Positions 1-4,647 are shown, counted from the stretch's first letter. The stretch is 5,264 bases of DNA from Pseudomonas sp. (GCA_003525045.1 DQGF01000481.1:5014-10277); one strand, 5' to 3'. Numbers and translations are program-made. The notes: a model not told the origin generated them from the letters alone.

Positions 1-1
1 G

Positions 2-298
2 GTGACCTCGACCACCGGCATGGGCGAGTTGCCGGACAACCTGCAGCCGTTGTATTTCGCCATTCGCGACCAGTTGCCGGCGGCCTGGCGTGGCTTGCCG
101 GGCGCCGTGATCGGTCTGGGCGATGCGAGCTATGGCGACACCTTCTGTGGTGGCGGGGAACTGATGCGGGAACTGTTCGGCGAACTGGGCATTCGCGAAG
201 TCCTGCCCATGCTGCGCCTGGACGCCAGCGAAAGCGTGACCCCGGAAACCGACGCCGAGCCCTGGCTGGCGGAGCTGGTCAGCGCCCTGCAGGGCTGA
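2..298 (+). CDS. Flavodoxin, MioC/YqcA-like, C-terminal part (5' end outside window)
   Basis: This is the last 98 codons of a short-chain flavodoxin, a small cytoplasmic FMN-binding electron carrier. Visible FMN-site motifs are the phosphate/ring loop TSTTGMGELPDN at the very start and the loop GLGDASYGDTFCGGG at about residues 38-52 of this fragment, which is the usual G-L-G-D-x-S-Y-x-x-F-C-x-x-G pattern of MioC/YqcA-type flavodoxins. The fragment ends with the typical terminal helix, WLAELVSALQG. Family members are about 150 residues, so roughly the first 50, including the N-terminal phosphate-binding loop, lie upstream. The GTG at position 2 is in frame but falls inside a conserved motif, so it is an internal valine and not the start. 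The stop overlaps the end of the leftward LysR remnant by 20 bases, tail to tail. The electron partner cannot be inferred from this window. Confidence 0.9.
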   Translation: MTSTTGMGELPDNLQPLYFAIRDQLPAAWRGLPGAVIGLGDASYGDTFCGGGELMRELFGELGIREVLPMLRLDASESVTPETDAEPWLAELVSALQG

Positions 299-536
299 AC
301 GGTCGCTCGCGCAGCAAAGCGAGCCAGGCTTGGGCCGCTTTTGACAAGTAAGCGCCCTGACGCCATATGAAGGCGATATCCCAGCGCAGATAGCTCGGTG
401 CGTTCAAGGTCAGGCGCACCACGCCTTGGCCGGCGGCCACCAGCGCTGGGAGAAAATCCGCCTGGCCGCTGCGCCATTGCTGGCGGCGGTACTTTGAAAG
501 GGATCCAGCTTGGCGGCGTACTGACTCGCTAGGCCA
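279..536 (-). pseudogene. C-terminal remnant of a LysR-type transcriptional regulator
   Basis: Read leftward, the frame ending at the TGA in 281-279 encodes the tail of a LysR-type regulator's effector-binding domain. Recognisable pieces are SGQADFLPALVAAGQG, then LNAPSYLRWDIAFIWRQG, then AYLSKAAQAWLALLRERP. The pattern RWDIAFIWR-x-G-x-YLS-x-AAQAWL is typical of the last 30 or so residues of many Pseudomonas LysR proteins. Only about 70-85 residues remain. The frame is closed upstream by a TGA at 539-537, and neither the helix-turn-helix nor the rest of the effector domain follows to the right. Family members are about 300 residues, so this is a 5'-deleted remnant. The junction with unrelated DNA probably lies between about 485 and 536, where the LysR-like reading fades. 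A short ORF with an unrecognised start is the alternative. The family assignment comes from memory of the motif, not from an alignment. Confidence 0.72.
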
Positions 537-576
537 TCAAGCTGGCTGCCAATGCAACTACAGGATCGCTGGAGGC

Positions 577-595
577 TGACTAGACTCGGTAGTCA
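577..595. promoter_or_regulatory. Palindrome TGACTA-N7-TAGTCA, possible operator
   Basis: A perfect 6-bp inverted repeat, TGACTA and TAGTCA, is separated by seven bases (GACTCGG). It sits about 40 bases upstream of a GTG start with a ribosome binding site. Size and symmetry suit a dimeric repressor of the TetR type, but no regulator gene is intact here and no clear -35/-10 pair was found beside it. The operator role is inference. Confidence 0.3.
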
Positions 596-635
596 TTGGA
601 AACACTCCATAACAAAAAAGTCGAGGTTCCTTGTC

Positions 636-764
636 GTGAGTGTAACCCCCGTGCATTCGCCCCCCAGTGTCAAAGACAAAAGTGCTCAAGGCATGGGTGG
701 CGCGCTGGCCTGGCCGGCGCTGCTGCGCAAATTCGATAAACTAGACCCGGGTTATAAACTCTGA
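636..764 (+). CDS. Short ORF (42 aa) ending on the hydrolase start; possible fused gene remnant
   Basis: A GTG-started frame encodes 42 residues, beginning VSVTPVHSPPSVKDKSAQ and ending LLRKFDKLDPGYKL. A GAGG motif lies at 623-626, nine bases before the GTG, which is why I prefer this start to the in-frame ATG at 552. The TGA stop (762-764) shares its A with the ATG of the alpha/beta hydrolase, an arrangement typical of translationally coupled genes in an operon. I recognise no domain. The second half (ALAWPALLRKFDKLDPGYKL) reads like the genuine C-terminal end of a larger protein. Together with the neighbouring LysR remnant this suggests an internal deletion that kept the promoter-proximal start and the last 20 or so codons. 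It could instead be a real small leader protein that loads ribosomes for the hydrolase, which lacks a good ribosome binding site of its own. Confidence 0.35.
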   Translation: MSVTPVHSPPSVKDKSAQGMGGALAWPALLRKFDKLDPGYKL

Positions 765-1666
765 TGCCACTCGCCGAGATCCCCCTGTGTGTCTGGCGCA
801 AGCGCGCCCAAACGTTGGTATTCCGTGGCCAGACCATCCGTTACTGGACGGCGGGGCAGGGTGAGCCGCTGTTGCTCATTCATGGCTTCCCGACCGCCAG
901 TTGGGACTGGCATTACCTGTGGCAACCCCTGATCCAGCGGTATCGGGTGATTGCCTGTGACATGCTCGGCTTCGGCGACTCCGCCAAACCGCAGGACCAT
1001 GAGTACAGCCTGCTCGAGCAGGCCGATCTGCAGCAGGCGTTACTGGCGCATTTGAACGTCGAGCAGCCAGTGCATGTACTCGCCCACGATTATGGTGACA
1101 GCGTCGCCCAGGAACTGTTGGCCCGGCATTACGAAGCGCGCGTGCATATCGCCAGTTGCGTATTCCTCAACGGAGGCCTGTTTCCCGAAACCCATCGCCC
1201 GGTCCTGATGCAAAAACTGTTGCTCAGCCCCTTGGGCTGGATGATTGGCCGAGCCTTTTCCCGGGACGGCCTGGTGAAGAGTTTCCGGCAGATTTTCGGT
1301 CCCCAGAGCCGTCCCACCGAAAGCGAGATGGACGATTTCTGGAGCTTGGTCGAGAGCAATCATGGGACACGGATCCTGCACAAGTTGATTGCCTATATCC
1401 CCGAGCGACGCGTGCAGCGCGAGCGTTGGGTCGGTGCGATGCAGCGCGGTGAAGTGCCGCTGCGGGTGATCGATGGCGAAGTCGATCCGGTCTCCGGCGC
1501 GCACATGGTCGAGCGCTATCGGCAGTTGATCCCGAACCCGGACACGGTCCTGCTGCCTGGCATCGGCCACTACCCGCAGACCGAAGCGCCGGGGCTGGTG
1601 CTCAAGCACTATCTGGAATTTCGCGATCAGCAGGTTTCGCCGCCGCGTAAGGTGGCTTGCTCCTGA
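764..1666 (+). CDS. Alpha/beta hydrolase, MEST / epoxide hydrolase-like
   Basis: A complete 300-residue alpha/beta-hydrolase-fold protein. The oxyanion-hole motif HGFP is at residues 40-43. The nucleophile elbow is VLAHDYGDSVAQELL with Asp109 as nucleophile, Asp241 in DGEVDPVSG is the candidate acid, and His269 in GIGHYPQTEAP is the base. An aspartate nucleophile after histidine is the arrangement of epoxide hydrolases and haloalkane dehalogenases rather than serine esterases. The cap region LNGGLFPETHRPVLMQKLL, the later GPQSRPTESEMDDFW, and the RRVQRERWVGA segment closely resemble vertebrate MEST (PEG1) and its bacterial relatives, whose substrate is unsettled. There is no signal peptide, so it is probably cytoplasmic. 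The start overlaps the stop of a 42-codon ORF and has no convincing ribosome binding site, so coupling is likely. The last codons (about SPPRKVACS) run into REP-like sequence. The fold is very secure; the substrate is not known. Confidence 0.93.
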   Translation: MPLAEIPLCVWRKRAQTLVFRGQTIRYWTAGQGEPLLLIHGFPTASWDWHYLWQPLIQRYRVIACDMLGFGDSAKPQDHEYSLLEQADLQQALLAHLNVEQPVHVLAHDYGDSVAQELLARHYEARVHIASCVFLNGGLFPETHRPVLMQKLLLSPLGWMIGRAFSRDGLVKSFRQIFGPQSRPTESEMDDFWSLVESNHGTRILHKLIAYIPERRVQRERWVGAMQRGEVPLRVIDGEVDPVSGAHMVERYRQLIPNPDTVLLPGIGHYPQTEAPGLVLKHYLEFRDQQVSPPRKVACS

Positions 1667-1673
1667 TTTCTAC

Positions 1674-1683
1674 TGTGGCGAGG
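1674..1683 (+). repeat. Partial REP head TGTGGCGAGG
   Basis: Ten bases identical to the first ten of the complete REP copy that begins at 1690, in the same orientation and only 16 bases before it. It lacks the following palindrome, so it is a truncated copy or a slippage duplicate at the edge of the REP cluster. Confidence 0.5.
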
Positions 1684-1689
1684 TGCTTT

Positions 1690-1822
1690 TGTGGCGAGGG
1701 AGCTTGCTCCCGCTGGGCTGCGAAGCAGCCGCAAAACCATTCAATGAGGTGTGTCAGGTAAATTGATTCATAGGGGGGAGCGACTGCTGCCCAGCCGAGC
1801 GGGAGCAAGCTCCCTCGCCACA
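1690..1822. repeat. Inverted pair of REP sequences (BIME / REPIN)
   Basis: A rightward REP copy (1690 to about 1732) and a leftward copy (about 1780-1822) face each other across about 47 bases. The outer 23 bases of each, 1690-1712 and 1800-1822, are perfect reverse complements. Each contains the palindromic core GAGGGAGCTTGCTCCC, and the homology continues imperfectly inward (GGGCTGCGAAGCAGCC against CGGCTGGGCAGCAGTC). This is the layout of bacterial interspersed mosaic elements, or REPINs, common between genes in fluorescent pseudomonads and mobilised by RAYT transposases encoded elsewhere. Lying between the hydrolase stop and the dehydrogenase start, it may form a large hairpin that stabilises or ends the hydrolase mRNA. 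No other terminator for that gene is visible. Confidence 0.87.
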
Positions 1823-1961
1823 GGGCCTTTGCAGCCCGTCAGCGCACTCATCATCCCCCAGCCTTATCGCACACCATTCAGCCTCCCCCGTGTTCATTGT
1901 GACCAGCATCGCCGTGCCTGACACTCGGACCCATTGTCCCTGGCCTGCTGGAGTCCCCCCA
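1823..1961. other. Intergenic leader upstream of the dehydrogenase
   Basis: About 140 bases lie between the REP pair and the dehydrogenase start. The dehydrogenase frame stays open through part of it (from 1890), but the translated stretch is rich in Pro, Thr and Cys and matches nothing in the family, so it is untranslated leader. A GGAG motif at 1950-1953 lies eight bases before the ATG at 1962 and decides the start. I could not identify a confident promoter. Confidence 0.5.
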
Positions 1962-2873
1962 ATGAATGAGTCTGTGCGCTTCGAAGATAAAGTCGTGATT
2001 ATCACTGGTGCGGGTGGCGGCCTGGGACGGGCGCATGCGCTATTGTTCGCAAAACAAGGCGCCAAAGTGCTGGTCAACGACCTCGGCGGCTCGACTCAGG
2101 GCGAAGGCGCAAACGCATCGGCGGCAGACCGTGTGGTGGCCGAAATCCGCGAGGCGGGCGGCACTGCCGAGGCCAACCATGACTCCGTCACCGACGGCGA
2201 CAAAATCGTCCAGAACGCCCTCGACGTTTTCGGCCGGGTCGACGTCGTGGTCAACAACGCCGGGATCCTGCGGGACAAGACCTTCCACAAGATGGAAGAC
2301 GGCGACTGGGACCTGGTTTATCGGGTCCACGTCGAAGGCGCCTACAAGGTCACCCGCGCCGCCTGGCCGCATCTGCGCGAGCAGAACTACGGCCGGGTGA
2401 TCTTCACCGCATCGACCTCGGGCATCTATGGCAACTTCGGCCAGTCCAACTACGGCATGGCCAAGCTCGGTCTCTACGGCCTGACCCGCACCCTGGCCAT
2501 CGAAGGCCGCAAGAACAACATCCTGGTCAACGCCATCGCCCCCACCGGCGGCACCCGCATGACCGAAGGCCTGATCCCGCCGCAAGTCTTCGAACAACTC
2601 AAGCCGGAACTGGTCAGCCCGCTGGTGGTGTACCTGGCCAGCGAGAACTGCCAGGAAACGTCCGGGTTGTTTGAGGTCGGTGGCGGCTGGATGGGCAAGG
2701 TCCGCTGGGAACGCAGCCTGGGCGCCGGGTTTGATCCACGGGTGGGGTTCTCGCCGGAAGACGTGGCGGCGCATTGGCAGCAGATCTGTGATTTTGAAGG
2801 GGCGGCGCATCCGAAGGACAATATTGAGGCGTTGAAGGAAATGATGGGGAATTTGCAGAAGTATTCGATTTAA
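1962..2873 (+). CDS. Short-chain dehydrogenase, (3R)-hydroxyacyl-CoA dehydrogenase / MFE-2-like
   Basis: A complete 303-residue SDR-family oxidoreductase. Cofactor-binding TGAGGGLG is at residues 15-22, and Asp40 in VNDLGG at the end of strand 2 suggests NAD(H) preference. The structural NNAG is at 98-101. The catalytic set is Ser151, Tyr164 and Lys168 in TASTSGIYGNFGQ and NYGMAKLGL. The N-terminal RFEDKVVIITGAGGGLGRA, the NNAGILRDKTF block, IEGRKNNILVNAIAP, and the extension GGGWMGKVRWERSLG through ICDFE match the dehydrogenase unit of peroxisomal multifunctional enzyme type 2 (HSD17B4) and its single-domain bacterial relatives. The extra C-terminal segment makes it longer than FabG-type SDRs (about 250 residues). 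The likely reaction is (3R)-hydroxyacyl-CoA to 3-ketoacyl-CoA in lipid catabolism; the true substrate is inferred. A MaoC-type hydratase, the usual partner domain, is not in this window. The start is set by GGAG eight bases upstream, and a strong terminator ends the unit. Confidence 0.95.
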   Translation: MNESVRFEDKVVIITGAGGGLGRAHALLFAKQGAKVLVNDLGGSTQGEGANASAADRVVAEIREAGGTAEANHDSVTDGDKIVQNALDVFGRVDVVVNNAGILRDKTFHKMEDGDWDLVYRVHVEGAYKVTRAAWPHLREQNYGRVIFTASTSGIYGNFGQSNYGMAKLGLYGLTRTLAIEGRKNNILVNAIAPTGGTRMTEGLIPPQVFEQLKPELVSPLVVYLASENCQETSGLFEVGGGWMGKVRWERSLGAGFDPRVGFSPEDVAAHWQQICDFEGAAHPKDNIEALKEMMGNLQKYSI

Positions 2874-2883
2874 GGGTATGCGG

Positions 2884-2917
2884 CACCAAGCCGCTGATTG
2901 TAGCGGCTTGGTGTTTT
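2884..2917 (+). terminator. Rho-independent terminator of the dehydrogenase gene
   Basis: A perfect 12-bp stem (CACCAAGCCGCT at 2884-2895 with AGCGGCTTGGTG at 2902-2913) encloses a six-base loop and is followed by TTTT. It begins ten bases after the dehydrogenase stop. Read leftward, the stem is not followed by a T tract, so it is a rightward terminator, though the hairpin could still impede leftward transcripts from the amidase unit. Confidence 0.88.
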
Positions 2918-2942
2918 CAATGAGGTCACGGTAACGCCGTCA

Positions 2943-3245
2943 GAAAAGGCAATCCGCGGCTCGCTCCTTCGCGGCAGCTTCTTCCAGTGCATTTGACTTT
3001 TATACTTTGCGCGCCTCTCCGGCGGCCTCTCGCTCTGCTTCCTGCTTTGCCGCCAATAGCGCCGGTTGCAGATTGATGATCCGCTGGTTGAGCAACTGCA
3101 GGGTCTGGGATAGCAGTCTTGCATCATGAGCGGCCCGGTACGACGTGGTCCAGGCCTTCATGGAAATGCCATGGGGCCCCGCAGGAGTATTGATATCAAG
3201 ACAGTCCGTTCCTGATGAGTTGGATCGTGCTGGTGGCTTTTGCAT
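2943..3245 (-). pseudogene. Coiled-coil ORF downstream of the amidase, apparently cut by an in-frame TAA
   Basis: The leftward frame from ATG 3245-3243 to TAA 3002-3000 encodes 81 residues starting MQKPPARSNSSG. An AAGGA motif ends seven bases before this ATG. The ATG two codons earlier (3251) would sit almost on the motif, so MQKPP is the better start. The first 35 or so residues are polar with an INTPAGPHGISMKAW segment. From about residue 40 the protein is a charged, Ala/Gln/Glu-rich helix (LLNQRIINLQPALLAAKQEAEREA) that looks like a coiled coil. After the TAA the same frame continues with 19 codons of the same character, KSNALEEAAAKERAADCLF, before a TGA at 2942-2940. That suggests a longer protein was broken by a point mutation and then truncated. 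The start lies 26 bases after the amidase stop, so the two are probably co-transcribed. The composition recalls N-terminal parts of S-type pyocin or colicin-like toxins, but I cannot confirm this. Confidence 0.45.
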
Positions 3246-3271
3246 ATTCATATCCTTTGAATGTGCTTGAT

Positions 3272-4042
3272 TTAAAGGGAATAATATTTTCGTACCAGTG
3301 CCGTCAGATTCGCTGCCGTTTCTGCGTCCATGATCCCGTCATAAGTTTCCGGCCGAAAGTGCAACTGAAATGCCCGAACAAGTTGCATGAAGCCTTGTTC
3401 GCTTGACGCACCGGAAACGTCATACCCGTAAGTCTTGAATAATTTGATTAATTCGGTTCGGACGGGAATGCCGGATTCGATATATTGCTGTTGAATGGCA
3501 TCTCGAGTGGCCTGGTCGAACCAGGCACCGATGCCTTTCAAGTAAAGGGCAGGCCAGGGAAATTGCGGTCCTGGGTCACTCTTGCGGCCGACCGCAATAT
3601 CAGAGTGGCCGAGAACCTGGGTCGGGCTGATGCCCGGATAGCGTTCAAGGATGTTCAGCGCCAGTTCTTCAATCGCTGCAATTTGTGCTGGATGATATGG
3701 CGGAAAGGTGAACTTCCCTTGGTTAAAAGAAGCAAGGTTGACGATTTCTATGCCGATAGAGGCGTCATTCAGATAGCTCCGATCTTCCCAGTGACTGACG
3801 CCCGCATGCCAGGCTCGCTTGCTTTCGTCGACAAGATTGAAAACTTGCTGTCCGGTATGGCCTGCTTTGATGTAGCTCTGATCCGTAATGTCGGGCACCA
3901 GATAATGGGCGCTGACATCCGGGCCGGTCAGTGCTTTGAGCGAACTGGAAAAGTTGCCGGCTGTATAGTGAAAAATCAGAAAGCGTATCTGACCTTTGAA
4001 ACTTTTGGTGGAGTGATGATTTTTGTAATCAATAGATTTCAT
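3272..4042 (-). CDS. ampDh3: N-acetylmuramoyl-L-alanine amidase, AmpDh3-like (candidate T6SS effector)
   Basis: A complete 256-residue zinc amidase that cuts the lactyl-amide bond between muramic acid and the stem peptide. The Amidase_2 domain covers about residues 15-165. Zinc ligands are His25 (FLIFHYTAG), His146 (LGHSDIAVG) and Asp156 (KSDPGPQFPW); the catalytic candidates are Glu99 (SIGIEIVN) and Lys154. Residues about 185-256 form a small helical peptidoglycan-binding domain (LVRAFQLHFRPETYDG, then MDAETAANLTAL). Domain order, length and many motifs (VSAHYLVP, RAWHAGVS, IGIEIVNLA, GHSDIAVGRKSDPGP) match P. aeruginosa AmpDh3 (PA0807) as I remember it. There is no signal peptide, unlike lipoprotein amidases such as AmiD. 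That fits reports that AmpDh3 is exported to prey by a type VI secretion system; recycling or defence roles remain possible. The ribosome binding site is weak. Codons are richer in A/T at third positions (AAA, ATT, GAT) than in the flanking genes, hinting at acquisition. The likely promoter is at 4083-4110. Confidence 0.94.
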   Translation of the reverse strand: MKSIDYKNHHSTKSFKGQIRFLIFHYTAGNFSSSLKALTGPDVSAHYLVPDITDQSYIKAGHTGQQVFNLVDESKRAWHAGVSHWEDRSYLNDASIGIEIVNLASFNQGKFTFPPYHPAQIAAIEELALNILERYPGISPTQVLGHSDIAVGRKSDPGPQFPWPALYLKGIGAWFDQATRDAIQQQYIESGIPVRTELIKLFKTYGYDVSGASSEQGFMQLVRAFQLHFRPETYDGIMDAETAANLTALVRKYYSL

Positions 4043-4056
4043 GGAGAATGCTCATA

Positions 4057-4116
4057 ATGAATAAAGTTAAAGTCAGCGCACGATTACAAATGAATGCTGG
4101 CTGCTATCAACTTTAA
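4057..4116 (+). CDS. Possible micro-ORF (19 aa) divergent from the amidase
   Basis: ATG AAT AAA through TAA encodes MNKVKVSARLQMNAGCYQL. A GGAG motif at 4043-4046 lies ten bases before the ATG. It overlaps the amidase promoter on the other strand. There is no recognisable family and no clear promoter, so this may be chance. Confidence 0.12.
   Translation: MNKVKVSARLQMNAGCYQL
4083..4110 (-). promoter_or_regulatory. Sigma-70 promoter of the amidase unit
   Basis: On the minus strand, TTGATA (4110-4105) and TGTAAT (4088-4083) are each one base from consensus and are 16 bases apart. Transcription would start near 4076, giving a leader of about 33 bases before the amidase ATG. It lies between the amidase and an upstream leftward terminator, so the amidase unit appears to have its own promoter. 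Confidence 0.5.
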
Positions 4117-4152
4117 TCATTGGGTGCTTCTTGTGTTTACTGAGTCATGTAG

Positions 4153-4169
4153 TCACTTTCCGAAAGTGA
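4153..4169. promoter_or_regulatory. Palindrome TCACTTT-CCG-AAAGTGA upstream of the amidase promoter
   Basis: A 7-bp perfect inverted repeat around a three-base centre, about 43 bases upstream of the -35 box of the amidase promoter. That distance suits an activator site. It lacks a T tract and is too compact to be a terminator. The regulatory role is inference. Confidence 0.3.
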
Positions 4170-4196
4170 TGTAGGCGGTGAAAAAGCTTCGCCCAT

Positions 4197-4224
4197 AAAA
4201 AAGGCCGCTGCAAAAGCAGCGGCC
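4197..4224 (-). terminator. Strong rho-independent terminator, leftward
   Basis: A perfect 9-bp stem (GGCCGCTGC with GCAGCGGCC, 4203-4211 and 4216-4224) encloses a four-base loop. Read leftward it is followed by six T residues (complement of 4197-4202). It would stop a leftward transcript arising from the 4225-4600 region before it reaches the amidase promoter. Read rightward there is no T tract. Confidence 0.86.
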
Positions 4225-4230
4225 AAAGTA

Positions 4231-4264
4231 AGACGTTGGATCAAGGAGCTACAAATCAACGTCT
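4231..4264. other. Stem-loop just before the leftward terminator
   Basis: AGACGTTG (4231-4238) pairs perfectly with CAACGTCT (4257-4264), plus one G-T pair, around a loop of about 16 bases that contains AAGGAGCT on the plus strand. With the terminator only seven bases further left, a leftward RNA would end in two stacked hairpins, as many bacterial small RNAs do. Confidence 0.4.
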
Positions 4265-4297
4265 GTGAACACGGGGCGATGAGTCGAAATCTTCAAT

Positions 4298-4546
4298 TCA
4301 TCTGAAATTCGTCGCCAATGGAATAGATCGATCACAGGCCATTGGTTCTATGCGTTCAGGCTGTTTGCCGTGAAAGCCAGCCAAGAATAAGCCCTTGTCC
4401 GCAAAGGAAAAATAGCAATTTCGGACATGCACTGTTGCGGTTTGGGTAACAGTCGCTGTCCGTTCGCCGGTGCGCCATGCCTTGTGCTGATAACCCTCCA
4501 TCCAGCTTATCCATATCCCAGGCAAAACGCCGTCTGCTGCGGCCAT
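4298..4546 (-). CDS. Small unrecognised ORF (82 aa), possibly degraded or an RNA gene
   Basis: A leftward frame from ATG 4546-4544 to TGA 4300-4298 encodes 82 residues, including GYQHKAWRTGERTATVTQ, FSFADKGLFLAGFHGKQPE and a final RSIPLATNFR. An AAAGGA motif lies only three to four bases before the ATG. A second frame from ATG 4550 is open for 64 residues over the same bases (containing RRRFAWDMDKLDGG), and the third frame reads ALKDEWPQQTAFCLGYG before stopping. Three half-plausible frames suggest either a small gene damaged by indels or non-coding sequence. In its favour, a good leftward terminator follows 74 bases after the stop. I do not recognise a family, and no motif identifies a function. 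Confidence 0.25.
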   Translation of the reverse strand: MAAADGVLPGIWISWMEGYQHKAWRTGERTATVTQTATVHVRNCYFSFADKGLFLAGFHGKQPERIEPMACDRSIPLATNFR

Positions 4547-4578
4547 TCATCCTTTAGAGCTACACCACGAATACCTCC

Positions 4579-4594
4579 TTGGTGCGCTTATCGC
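4579..4594 (+). promoter_or_regulatory. Candidate sigma-54 promoter for the DUF1302 gene
   Basis: TTGGTGCGCTTATCGC carries the invariant GG (4581-4582) and GC (4593-4594) separated by exactly ten bases, with partial agreement to TTGGCACG-N4-TTGC. Transcription would begin near 4606, about 42 bases before the DUF1302 start. Two positions of the -24 box and one of the -12 box deviate, and no enhancer-binding-protein site was identified. Confidence 0.28.
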
Positions 4595-4647
4595 CCCCGT
4601 CGTGCAGCAGTAGGGTGTGGCCTTCTGTCACTCACCGGGGAAGACGC

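Noticed and set aside
130..477. Leftward ORF of 115 codons across the flavodoxin end
   Set aside because: The neighbouring leftward frame carries the LysR motifs and the plus strand carries the flavodoxin, so this frame is a shadow of both.
501..545. 8-bp inverted repeat CCAGCTTG / CAAGCTGG as transposon ends
   Set aside because: Short, with no transposase, target duplication or second boundary; likely chance, though it falls near the suspected deletion junction.
1040..1609. Leftward ORF of 189 codons antisense to the alpha/beta hydrolase
   Set aside because: Composition is shadow-like (His, Gln, Arg rich), and the opposite strand carries the complete catalytic set of a hydrolase.
1690..1822. 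CRISPR repeat or phage attachment site
   Set aside because: There are only two facing copies in inverted orientation with the known REP core, no regular spacers and no integrase.
2040..2810. Long leftward ORF of 256 codons antisense to the dehydrogenase
   Set aside because: Its product has no family features and it lies wholly over a gene with perfect SDR motifs; long antisense frames are expected in high-GC DNA.
2870..3127. Leftward ORF of 85 codons overlapping the coiled-coil ORF
   Set aside because: Out of frame with the ORF that has the good ribosome binding site, and its product is an Arg/Ser-rich, low-complexity shadow.
3485..4057. Rightward ORF of 190 codons antisense to the amidase
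   Set aside because: It mirrors the amidase and has no recognisable domain or good ribosome binding site; I considered it as a possible immunity gene but found nothing to support that.
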